Below are positions 5,639 through 12,016 of a stretch of 12,778 nt of DNA, piece by piece. The translations under genes were made by a program, and so were the position numbers. The notes beneath the pieces were generated by a model. That model worked only from the letters and a program-made list of their open reading frames with translations, was not told where the DNA came from and searched no databases. Position 1 is the first letter of the stretch. Each line of letters opens with the position of its first letter. The DNA is from JASFBA01 sp034433695 (lineage in GTDB: Bacteria; Chloroflexota; Chloroflexia; DTKN01): assembly GCA_034433695.1 (NCBI GenBank), contig DAOUAK010000156.1, positions 1 through 12,778 on the forward strand, in the 5' to 3' direction.

Positions 5639-6277
5639 TCATCTCCCCGAGGGGACCGGCCCTCGGCCGTCATCTTCTGGGGCCGCCTCTCGAGGTGCCG
5701 TGGCAAGCGCGGGAACGGTCTCGGCCGGGCATTCCCGCAGGAAGATGCTGAGCAGATGGCCGATGATCAGGTGGGTATCCTCGATCTGCTCCATGCAGAA
5801 GGAGGGGACGATGATACAGGGGTCGGCGATCTCCTTGAGGAGACCACCGTCGAAGCCGGTCAGGCCGATGACGATGGCTCCGCGCTCGCGGGCCAGGCGG
5901 GCGGCGTTGAGCACGTTACGGGAACGGCCGCTACCACTGATGGCGAGGACGACATCGCCGGGCTCCAGGAGGTTTTCCAGTTGGGCGGCGAAGATGTTCT
6001 CGTAGGAAGTGTCGTTGGCCCAGGCGGTGGCCAGGGGAACGTTATCCACGAGCGAGATCACGCGGAAACGAGGGAGGTCGTCGCGAATGCAGGATTTGGA
6101 AAGGTCGCAGGCGATGTGGGAGGCATTGGCGGCGCTTCCGCCGTTGCCCAGGGTAAAGACCTGGGCCCCACGTCGGCGGGCTTCGAGGAGGACCTCGCCG
6201 ACGCGGTAGAGTTCCTCCACAGGCAGGCCGGCGATCACCTGTTGCATTCTGCTCAGGTAGGTGTAGACCAACTCCAT
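5639..6277 (-). CDS. SIS-domain sugar isomerase, GmhA-like
   Basis: A 212-aa protein of the phosphoheptose isomerase group. 'FTLGNGGSAANASHIACDLSK' (residues 41-61) is the phosphosugar-binding signature, 'ISLVDN...ANDTSYENIFAAQL' follows, and 'GDVVLAISGSGRSRNVLNAA' (107-126) is the second SIS motif. 'IEDTHLIIGHLL' holds the C-terminal His residues. Such enzymes turn sedoheptulose 7-phosphate into heptose phosphate, the first step to nucleotide-activated heptose. By motif alignment the E. coli catalytic Glu65 position appears to be Asp58 here, and His174 fits His180, so activity may differ; other SIS roles are possible. ATG 6277 is chosen over an upstream ATG at 6328 because AAAGGAG lies 6 nt before it. 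A Pro/Ala-rich tail of about 30 residues extends past the usual family length. It lies 31 bp from wecB, probably co-transcribed. Confidence 0.85.
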   Translation of the reverse strand: MELVYTYLSRMQQVIAGLPVEELYRVGEVLLEARRRGAQVFTLGNGGSAANASHIACDLSKSCIRDDLPRFRVISLVDNVPLATAWANDTSYENIFAAQLENLLEPGDVVLAISGSGRSRNVLNAARLARERGAIVIGLTGFDGGLLKEIADPCIIVPSFCMEQIEDTHLIIGHLLSIFLRECPAETVPALATAPREAAPEDDGRGPVPSGR

Positions 6278-6314
6278 GGGATGCTCCTTTCGTCTGGCGT
6301 CAACAAAATAACCC

Positions 6315-6334
6315 TGCGATGGCGGCATATCGCA
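6315..6334 (-). terminator. Small hairpin between the GT39 and SIS genes, possible weak terminator or attenuator
   Basis: A perfect 6-bp inverted repeat TGCGAT-N8-ATCGCA lies just past the GT39 stop. On the minus strand it is followed by GGGTTATTTTG, T-rich but without a continuous T run. It also lies upstream of the SIS ribosome binding site, so it may only tune read-through. Confidence 0.25.
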
Positions 6335-6342
6335 TGTCGGAC

Positions 6343-7635
6343 TTACTCAAGATGGTCTTTCCGGCATTTGGCCTTTCGCCACCGTCCCAGCCTTTCCCCT
6401 AGGTCCGCCAGGGCCAGGCCGGCAAAGAGGATGAGCACGGCGTCCACCGGCAGGCGGTAGCGGATTCCGGCCCAGGTGAGCATGTGGATGCCGCAGTAGA
6501 CGATGATGAAGAGGTAGATCAGTAGGTAGCGCCGCCACTGGCGAAGGGAGAGGACGAGTCCGTAGAGCATAAAGGGCAGGAACAGGCCGAAGGAAACGAC
6601 GCGCGAGATATTGCTGATGAGCCCGGATTCGGCCGAAGGCCAGAACTTGAAATGCTCGAAGGTGCGGTTGAGGCAGAGCAAGGCATAGCGGCCGGGGTCC
6701 TCCCAGACGAAACCCAGGCCCAGGCGCAGGAGAGCGGCATCGAGTGCGGCCTCGTTCAATGCGCGCAGTTCCGGGGGAATCAAGTCCTGATAGGCACTTT
6801 CTTCCAACAATCGGGAGTAGGTGCCGTGGATGGGGTGATTGGCCCAGAAGAAGGCAAAGCCGGCATTGGTGTTGAGGAGGACGAAGCGGTCAAACAGCAT
6901 ATAGTTACGGATCGTCCACGGCAGTAGCATCACCAGGATCACACCTGCCGGCAAGAGCACAGCCCAGGGACGAAAACGCTTGCGCCCGGCCCAGAGAAGC
7001 CAGCCGAGCAGAAACGGAACGAAGAGGAGAAACACCTGGCGCAGCAGTATGGCGGTCCCCAGCACAGAGCCCAGGGCCAGCCATCTCCCCCAGGAAGGTT
7101 GTTGGACGATTTCCAGGGCCAGGAGGAACGCCCCCAGGATGGCGGCGATGTAGAACGGCTCGGTCATCAGGGAAGCGTGGTAGTAGACGTAATAGACATA
7201 GATCGCCGAGATGCCCGCGGCAAACAGGCCCACCGCCGGGCCGAAGAGCCGCCGGCCGAGCCGGTAGAGCAGCCAGGCGGTCAGCGGGCCGACGATGAGC
7301 GCCTGGAGGATGCGGGCGGCCAGCGGGTGCAGACCGAAGAGGGCGTACACGCCGGCCAGGTAGAGGGGGTAGAGGAAGGACCAGAAGGACGTAGGTTGTC
7401 CGGGAGGAGTGGCCGGCCACCATGGGCGGGGGAAGGTATACCCCTGGCCGTTCAGCAGGCTTCGGGCCAGGGTATCATAGGAGATCTGGTCGTAGATGCC
7501 GGGCAGGATTTCCACCCGATCGCCCAGGTACAAGGCCGCACCCAGACGGGTGAAGACAGCCACAGCCAGGATGAGACCCAGGCAGAGGGTTTCGGCAGTT
7601 TTTCCGAAGGGGAGCAATTGGAAAGAAGGCTTCAT
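6343..7635 (-). CDS. GT39/PMT_2-like membrane glycosyltransferase
   Basis: A 430-aa integral membrane protein. The first hydrophobic helix is at about residues 15-36. The following outer loop, 'GIYDQISYDTLARSLLNGQGYTF' (47-68), has acidic residues Asp49 and Asp54 where GT-C transferases of the PMT_2 family hold their catalytic acid. Later 'ASLMTEPFYI', 'LPWTIRNY' and 'LNTNAGFAFFWANHP' are characteristic of this subgroup, and 'WAGIRYRLPVDAVLILFAGLAL' forms the last helix region before a basic C-terminus. It likely transfers a lipid-linked sugar on the outer face of the membrane. The start ATG overlaps the stop of the upstream methyltransferase by 4 bp, showing translational coupling. It is a different subtype from the GT39 protein at 1806-3362, with no obvious recent common duplication. 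Confidence 0.87.
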   Translation of the reverse strand: MKPSFQLLPFGKTAETLCLGLILAVAVFTRLGAALYLGDRVEILPGIYDQISYDTLARSLLNGQGYTFPRPWWPATPPGQPTSFWSFLYPLYLAGVYALFGLHPLAARILQALIVGPLTAWLLYRLGRRLFGPAVGLFAAGISAIYVYYVYYHASLMTEPFYIAAILGAFLLALEIVQQPSWGRWLALGSVLGTAILLRQVFLLFVPFLLGWLLWAGRKRFRPWAVLLPAGVILVMLLPWTIRNYMLFDRFVLLNTNAGFAFFWANHPIHGTYSRLLEESAYQDLIPPELRALNEAALDAALLRLGLGFVWEDPGRYALLCLNRTFEHFKFWPSAESGLISNISRVVSFGLFLPFMLYGLVLSLRQWRRYLLIYLFIIVYCGIHMLTWAGIRYRLPVDAVLILFAGLALADLGERLGRWRKAKCRKDHLE

Positions 7636-8408
7636 CGGCTAAGCCGCGGCGCCGGAACTTCCGAAGGAAGCCGGCCCTTTTGAGCCACCGCCAGGAGAGA
7701 AAGGCCTATCGGCGGGGGAACAAGCCGCTCCACGGCCCGAACCAGAGGAACAAGACGGTTGAAGAGGCGCAGTTGGCCGGCCGGCGGCACAGAACGGCGC
7801 AGGAGGCACCCGTTCAACCACCACCCGAAGGTGCCGAGGAGGTTATAGTAGCGCAGCAACAAGATGGAGAATCCGGCCTGCTCCAACCGTTCGCGTAAGG
7901 TCCTGGCCGTATAGCGGCGATAGTGGCCGATGGCCCGATCCATGCTACCGAACAGGGCCGGCAGGGCCGGCACGATGGCGATCAGCCGGCCGCCAGGCCG
8001 AAGTAGACCGGCTATATGCTCCAGCGCCTTTTCCTCCTGCTCGATGTGCTCCAGCACGTTCAGGGCGATGGACGTGTCGAACTCCCAGGAGGCCAGTTCC
8101 AGCACCTGGGGATCGGTGATGTCGTAGACAAAGGCGTGGACGTGGGGATGGTTGGAGAAGCGCTCGCGGAAGGTGGCGATGCTTTCGGAGGAGAGGTCGA
8201 TCCCCACGACCACCTCGCGGGAGAGGAGGTGTTGGGTCAGGTTGCCATACCCGCAGCCGACCTCAAGGACGCGCTCCCCGACGAACGGCTTCATCTCTTC
8301 AAAAAGCCAGGCGTCGCAGCGGTCCAGGAGGAAACGGCGTTCGCGGACCTGGTTCAAGGCCCAGGAGTCGGGGCTCACGGCTCTTATAGGTTCTGCCTTG
8401 GAAGACAA
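7632..8408 (-). CDS. Class I SAM-dependent methyltransferase
   Basis: A 258-aa enzyme using the TTG at 8406-8408. Motif I 'VLEVGCGYG' is at residues 47-55, the acidic residue binding the SAM ribose is Asp71 in 'GIDLS', and 'NVLEHIEQEEKALEHIAGLLRPGGRLIAIVP' (117-147) is typical of the UbiE/Methyltransf_11/23 group. 'HYRRYTARTLRERLEQAGF' then leads to a less conserved C-terminal half seen in methyltransferases beside polysaccharide glycosyltransferases. The acceptor is probably a sugar or a lipid-linked intermediate (inference). The frame stays open to 8756, but those extra ~116 codons are antisense to the vapC remnant and resemble nothing. TTG 8408 has AGAAGGTG 7 nt upstream; GTG 8378 is the alternative start. 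It is coupled by an ATGA overlap to the GT39 gene. Confidence 0.85.
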   Translation of the reverse strand: MSSKAEPIRAVSPDSWALNQVRERRFLLDRCDAWLFEEMKPFVGERVLEVGCGYGNLTQHLLSREVVVGIDLSSESIATFRERFSNHPHVHAFVYDITDPQVLELASWEFDTSIALNVLEHIEQEEKALEHIAGLLRPGGRLIAIVPALPALFGSMDRAIGHYRRYTARTLRERLEQAGFSILLLRYYNLLGTFGWWLNGCLLRRSVPPAGQLRLFNRLVPLVRAVERLVPPPIGLSLLAVAQKGRLPSEVPAPRLSR

Positions 8409-8790
8409 TTTCTTACACCTTCTGGGGCCAGCGGCCTTCGATTTTGCAGGATGCCCTGGACGGCCGGGTGTTTCTGTTTGCCCCGATGCTGATTCGCTGT
8501 GAATTCGCCAATGCCTTGCCAGTTGCCGCCCGAAGAGAGCGGATCGCCTGGGCCCTGGCCGAGGCTGTCGTAGACGATTTTCTCCACGCCCCTCCGAACA
8601 TCGTGGAGAACGACGCTGTGTTGTGCCGAGCCTACGCGCTGGCCCAGGAACTGGACCGCTCTGTTTACGATGGCCTTTACCTGACTCTGGCTGAGCATCT
8701 GGGATCTCCCTGTACACTGGGGACAGGCGATTGCACCATGTCGAAAGGGAGACCACCTGGCCAGTGGTTATACCTCAACGTTGTTTTTCA
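8408..8790 (+). pseudogene. VapC/PIN-domain toxin remnant, 5'-truncated and frameshifted
   Basis: On the plus strand, 'LQDALDGRVFLFAPMLIRCEFANALPVAARRERI' contains the PIN motif around the second acidic residue (Glu of 'LIRCEFANAL'). 'AYALAQELDRSVYDGLYLTLAEHLGSP' (8632-8712) holds the Asp of 'YDGLYL'. The family ending 'PLYTGDRRLHHVERETTWPVVIPQR' appears only in the next frame from about 8711. Adding one C to the CCC run near 8709-8711 would restore it, so a 1-bp deletion is the simplest explanation. The N-terminal strand with the first catalytic Asp is absent, and no VapB gene is adjacent. Both defects indicate an inactive relic. It lies between two minus-strand glycan genes, tail to tail with the GT2 gene. 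The outer boundaries are approximate. Confidence 0.7.
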
Positions 8791-8801
8791 TCGGTTCGCG
8801 T

Positions 8802-10001
8802 TCACCGGCCGGCCTCCTCCCGGCGGGGCGTGCGCACCCAAGCGACCTTCCTCCAGCCCAGGCGGACCAGCAGGTCCAGGCCGGTGCGCCAGAGGATAAA
8901 GAAGGGGCCAAAGACGAGGGCGCGGTAAGCCCAGGGCGGAGCCTTTTCCAGAAGCAGGCCGAGAAAGGGATAGGCGGCCAGCAGGGCCAGGGCGATGCTG
9001 GAGGCGACCAGGGAGGCGACACCGCCCCAGCGGACCGTGGCCAGGCCGGCGCACCAGAGCAGGAAGGTCAGCACGGCCAGAGGGGAATAAGCCGGCAGGA
9101 CCATCTGGAGAGCGGCGTCCAAGAGGGACCAGTTGCAGCGGCGGAGCGCCTCGTAGAGGAGCCGGCCGGCGTGATGGCGGCGGGCCTGGTGGGTCCCCTG
9201 GAGCCAGCGGGCCCGCTGGCGGCGAGCATCGGCCCAGGTCAACGGGGCCTCCCCCCGGCCGACTGCCTCGGGCAGGTAGTGGATGCGCACCCCTTCCAGG
9301 AGGAGGCGGATGCGCAGTTCATAGTCCTCGGTGAGCGAAGTGCGCTGCCAGCCGATGCGCCGGAGGATGTCGCTACGGAAGCAGACCGAATCGCCCATCA
9401 GTTTGGCCGAGCCGCCCAGATTCACCCGGCCCAGGTTCTGAAAGCGGTTATCTAGGGTGAACATCACCCAGGACAGGGCGGGATAGGGGCCATCCTGGGG
9501 GTTACGGATGACGTGGCGGCCCTGCACGACCCGGTGGCCCTGCTCCAGGGCGGTGGCCATGTAGCGGAGGAAGAGCGGGTCTACCTGGGTATCGGCGTCG
9601 AGGATGACCAGGCCATCGTAGAGTCGGCCGGTCATCCAGACGCGCTCCAGGAGCCAGGACAGGGCGGCGGCCTTGCTGCCCTGGGGTGGCTCCCTCCGCT
9701 CCCAGCAGGTTGCACCAGCCGCGCGGGCCCGTTCGGCGGTGGCGTCGCTGCAGTGGTCGGCGACAACGTAGGTGTCGTGGAGATCGCGGGGATAGTCCAA
9801 CCGTTGCAGGTGGGCGACCGTCGTGCCGATGACCGCTTCCTCGTTGTGGGCGGCGATGAGGAAGGCGAAGCGGTGGTGGGGGCTTTCGGCCGGCGCGGTG
9901 CGCCGCTGCCGGAGTGCGGCCAGGACAAAGAGGTAAAGATAAGTTACACCGGCTGCCACCGGGATGAAGACCAGCCAAAGGAGAAGGCTAAGCCAAGTCA
10001 T
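8802..10001 (-). CDS. Membrane-bound family 2 glycosyltransferase
   Basis: A 399-aa processive-type GT2. An N-terminal membrane helix (residues 3-30) precedes the GT-A domain. That domain has 'LIAAHNEEAVIG' (48-59), the metal-binding DxD as Asp135-Asp137 in 'LDADTQ', 'TEDYEL' (224-229) holding the catalytic Asp226, and 'QRARWLQG' (262-269), the Q(Q/R)xRW motif of cellulose- and hyaluronan-synthase-like enzymes. Three to four membrane helices follow (about 300-375). It probably adds sugars on the inner face of the membrane and may help export the chain. The frame is open to an ATG at 10070, but ATG 10001 starts directly at the membrane helix, and the longer version would run across the mntA promoter region. 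The ribosome binding site is weak (GGGAC). The C-terminal codons include a GGCCGGCC site. Confidence 0.9.
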   Translation of the reverse strand: MTWLSLLLWLVFIPVAAGVTYLYLFVLAALRQRRTAPAESPHHRFAFLIAAHNEEAVIGTTVAHLQRLDYPRDLHDTYVVADHCSDATAERARAAGATCWERREPPQGSKAAALSWLLERVWMTGRLYDGLVILDADTQVDPLFLRYMATALEQGHRVVQGRHVIRNPQDGPYPALSWVMFTLDNRFQNLGRVNLGGSAKLMGDSVCFRSDILRRIGWQRTSLTEDYELRIRLLLEGVRIHYLPEAVGRGEAPLTWADARRQRARWLQGTHQARRHHAGRLLYEALRRCNWSLLDAALQMVLPAYSPLAVLTFLLWCAGLATVRWGGVASLVASSIALALLAAYPFLGLLLEKAPPWAYRALVFGPFFILWRTGLDLLVRLGWRKVAWVRTPRREEAGR

Positions 10002-10053
10002 GTCCCGTTCTAACGTTTGAAGGTGGAAACCTATGAGCGGGCCCGTGCCCAAG

Positions 10054-10082
10054 TTGCTGTCCGGCCCCAACCGTGATATAAT
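10054..10082 (+). promoter_or_regulatory. Promoter of the mntA-hepT cluster, TTGCTG-N17-TATAAT
   Basis: TTGCTG (10054-10059) and a perfect TATAAT (10077-10082) are separated by exactly 17 bp. Transcription would start near 10089, about 60 nt before the mntA ATG at 10150. This rules out the in-frame ATG at 10033 as a start, since it lies upstream of the promoter. Confidence 0.75.
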
Positions 10083-10149
10083 TTGTCATAAGAACGGGGC
10101 TGCGATCGTCCGTTATGGCCGCAGGCCCTTGCTGGTGGAGGATGGTTCC

Positions 10150-10650
10150 ATGGAAGGCGATCTTGCCGCTGTGGCCGATTATCTGGCCGGCCGGGACGAC
10201 GTCGTGGCGGCCTATCTATTTGGCTCGGCGGCCGAAGGGGTTGCCCACCGCTGGAGCGACCTCGACATCGCTTTGCTGTTGCCGCAGACGATGGAGCCCC
10301 GGCAGCGGCTGGAGGTGCGTCTGGAGGTCATAGCGGCTCTGGAGAATCGGACCCGGCGGCCGGTGGATGTGGTGATCCTCAACGATGCGCCGTTGATGCT
10401 GCGGTTTCAGGTGCTCAAGCACGGCAAGGTGCTCGTCGATCGAGACCCGACCCGGCGCTGCCTGTTCGCTGCCAGGACGATGGGTATGTACTATGACACC
10501 CGAAGGTACCTGGAATATCACTTGGACCGCTTGATCCGCCGGATACGAAAGGAGGGTCTGGGTGCTGGATACCATGGTCATCAAGACACGCTTGAAAAGG
10601 CTCGACGATTATCAGCGCGGCTTGCAGCCCTTTCAAAAGATTCCGCTTGA
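10150..10650 (+). CDS. mntA: MntA-type minimal nucleotidyltransferase antitoxin (first module)
   Basis: A 166-aa MNT-fold protein. The GSx10DxD motif is complete: Gly25-Ser26 in 'LFGSAAEG', then Asp37 and Asp39 in 'SDLDIALLLP', with Asp73 in 'RRPVDVVILND' as third acidic residue. In characterised systems MntA transfers AMP groups from ATP onto the Tyr of HepT's HEPN motif and so silences the toxin (type VII toxin-antitoxin). GGAGG lies 8 nt before ATG 10150. The family body ends near 'YLEYHLDRLIRRIRKEGLG', but here the frame continues about 27 codons into the next gene, giving an unusual 89-bp overlap with hepT and a tail ('HGHQDTLEKARRL...') not seen in the second MntA. All catalytic residues are present, so it should be active. 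Confidence 0.87.
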   Translation: MEGDLAAVADYLAGRDDVVAAYLFGSAAEGVAHRWSDLDIALLLPQTMEPRQRLEVRLEVIAALENRTRRPVDVVILNDAPLMLRFQVLKHGKVLVDRDPTRRCLFAARTMGMYYDTRRYLEYHLDRLIRRIRKEGLGAGYHGHQDTLEKARRLSARLAALSKDSA

Positions 10651-11014
10651 AGAATATCTGGCCGATGAAAATATGCAGATGATCGTCGAGCGGCGCCTGC
10701 AACTCTCGATCCAGGTCTGCATAGACATTGCCAACTACCTGATCGCGCACCTGGGGCTTTGCGTCCCCGATGAACAGGAGAATGTTTTCGCCGTTCTGGG
10801 CCGAGAGGGGATCATCCCCCCCGATCTGGCCCAACGCATGGTCGGCATGGTCCGATTCCGTAACATTCTGGTGCATAATTATCTGGATATTGACGCCGCC
10901 CTTGTGCACCGTCTCCTGGCCCAGCACCTGGCCGATTTTGACCAGTTCAGCCGTGAGATCGTTGGCCAGTTTCTCCCTCCGGGGACCGATGGCGTCACCG
11001 GTTCGGAAGGGTAA
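10562..11014 (+). CDS. hepT: HepT-type HEPN ribonuclease toxin (first module)
   Basis: A 150-aa all-helical HEPN protein of the HepT (formerly DUF86) family. The Rx4HxY RNase motif is intact as Arg100-NILV-His105-Asn-Tyr107 within 'MVRFRNILVHNYLDID'. The preceding helices ('RRLQLSIQVCIDIANYLIAHLG', about 44-65) form the usual dimer interface. HepT proteins cleave RNA, and the motif Tyr is the residue AMPylated by MntA. The GTG at 10562 is chosen because AAAGGAGG lies 6 nt upstream; ATG at 10574 is a weaker option. It overlaps mntA by 89 bp, so its translation is likely coupled. The C-terminus ('PPGTDGVTGSEG') is a flexible tail. It stands 31 bp before the second module, making one four-gene transcript probable. 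Confidence 0.88.
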   Translation: MLDTMVIKTRLKRLDDYQRGLQPFQKIPLEEYLADENMQMIVERRLQLSIQVCIDIANYLIAHLGLCVPDEQENVFAVLGREGIIPPDLAQRMVGMVRFRNILVHNYLDIDAALVHRLLAQHLADFDQFSREIVGQFLPPGTDGVTGSEG

Positions 11015-11045
11015 GGCGTTAGCGTTGTACGGAGGGTGGATTGAG

Positions 11046-11501
11046 ATGGACACTGCCCTGGTGGAACGGTTGAGAAAAGACCTGCCCGTTATTCTGCAAG
11101 ACCGACCCGTCGTGCTGGCCTACCTGTACGGCTCGGCGGCGACAGGGCACGTCCACCCGTTCAGCGATGTGGACATTGCCCTGGTGGTGTCGCCCGATCG
11201 CGCCCTGGGTGCCTATGAGCGGTTTCGTCTGGAAGCCGAAATCGCCGTCGAGATCGAAAGCCGTTGCGGCGTTCGGGAGGCCGATGTGCGGATCATCAAC
11301 GAGGCTCCCCTGAGCGTACAAGGCCGGGTGGTAACCGAGGGGTGCCTGCTCTATGCGAAGGATGATGACCTGCGGGTGGCCTACGAAGTGCACACCCGGA
11401 AGCGCTACTTTGACTTCCAACCGGTGTTGGCGATGATGCGGAAGGCCTACTTTGCCCGTCTGGAGGCGGATCTGAGGAAAAAGGGGGTGCTCCATGATTG
11501 A
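11046..11501 (+). CDS. mntA: MntA-type minimal nucleotidyltransferase antitoxin (second module)
   Basis: A 151-aa MNT-fold protein. Gly29-Ser30 in 'YLYGSAATG', ten residues, then Asp41 and Asp43 in 'SDVDIALVV' give a complete GSx10DxD motif. Asp80 in 'READVRIINEA' is the third acidic residue. 'HTRKRYFDFQPVLAMM' is the standard MntA C-terminal region. ATG 11046 has GGAGGG 9 nt upstream. The frame stays open further back to 10770 but there it only shadows hepT-1. It overlaps its hepT by 8 bp. It resembles the first MntA in motifs but differs widely in between, so the two modules are not a recent duplication. Specific pairing with its own HepT is expected from the gene arrangement. Confidence 0.88.
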   Translation: MDTALVERLRKDLPVILQDRPVVLAYLYGSAATGHVHPFSDVDIALVVSPDRALGAYERFRLEAEIAVEIESRCGVREADVRIINEAPLSVQGRVVTEGCLLYAKDDDLRVAYEVHTRKRYFDFQPVLAMMRKAYFARLEADLRKKGVLHD

Positions 11502-11922
11502 CCCGGAAACAGTTGCCGGCATTCTATCAAACCTGGATACCTACCTTGGCCAACTCCGCCAACTGGCTACAGTCCCGCGCGAAGAACTGAAACGCGACCT
11601 GATCAAGTTCGGCGCGGCCAAATATTACCTGCAGGTAGCCATTGAATGCTGTATAGACCTGGCGAATCATATCATCGCTCGATGGGGCTTTCGTTCGCCG
11701 ACCTCCTATGCGGATACATTTACTGTGTTGGCGGAACAGGGGATTATCGAGAAGGATTTCGTTCCCACCGCACACCAGATGGTCAAGATGAGAAACCGCC
11801 TGGTCCACCTCTACTGGGAGGTAGATGCCGATCTTCTTTATGATACGCTGCAGAATAACCTGGGGGATTTCGACCGCTTCAAGGCTGCCGTGCTCCGGTT
11901 TGTTCAATCGCGAGAGCCCTGA
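11494..11922 (+). CDS. hepT: HepT-type HEPN ribonuclease toxin (second module)
   Basis: A 142-aa HepT-family protein. 'KYYLQVAIECCIDLANHIIARWGFRSPTSYADTF' (43-76) is the diagnostic helix, followed by 'LAEQGII'. The intact Rx4HxY motif is Arg100-NRLV-His105-Leu-Tyr107 in 'MRNRLVHLYWEVD'. Tyr107 would be the AMPylation target of the adjacent MntA. The ATG at 11494 has AAAAAGGGGG upstream and overlaps the mntA stop region by 8 bp. Compared with HepT-1 it has a shorter tail and largely different surface sequence, though both motifs fall at the same residue numbers. It is the last gene of the plus-strand cluster, tail to tail with a methyltransferase. Confidence 0.9.
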   Translation: MIDPETVAGILSNLDTYLGQLRQLATVPREELKRDLIKFGAAKYYLQVAIECCIDLANHIIARWGFRSPTSYADTFTVLAEQGIIEKDFVPTAHQMVKMRNRLVHLYWEVDADLLYDTLQNNLGDFDRFKAAVLRFVQSREP

Positions 11923-11926
11923 TCTT

Positions 11927-11985
11927 TTCGCGTTTTGCCCTTTCCAAAACCTGCCTCTAGGTCTACCTGGGTGGTTTGGCGCGAA
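11927..11985. terminator. Nested imperfect hairpin between convergent genes, possible terminator
   Basis: TTCGCG (11927-11932) pairs with CGCGAA (11980-11985). Inside it CCAAAACC (11944-11951) pairs imperfectly with GGTTTGG (11973-11979), and AGGT/ACCT (11959-11968) forms the tip. The position between convergent stop codons fits a two-way terminator, but neither side has a clear T run. Confidence 0.3.
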
Positions 11986-12016
11986 GGGGCCGGCCCATCC
12001 GTCCTCACGAGTGACC

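Noticed and set aside
4531..5751. A 406-codon open frame on the plus strand opposite wecB
   Set aside because: It is an antisense shadow of a clearly conserved epimerase in GC-rich DNA. Its translation is Gly/Val/Gln-rich with no domain, and the same shadow appears opposite the duplicated fragment.
8409..8756. N-terminal extension of the minus-strand methyltransferase to an ATG at 8756
   Set aside because: The added residues are Arg/Pro/Ser-rich, match nothing and are antisense to the vapC relic. TTG 8408 has a ribosome binding site.
10033..10149. Upstream start for the first mntA at ATG 10033
   Set aside because: This ATG lies before the TTGCTG-N17-TATAAT promoter, and the extra residues are not family-like. 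ATG 10150 has GGAGG upstream and begins at the conserved fold.
10770..11045. Long N-terminal extension of the second mntA
   Set aside because: The extension is an out-of-frame reading of hepT-1 (Trp/Ser/Pro-rich). The MNT fold begins at Met 11046.
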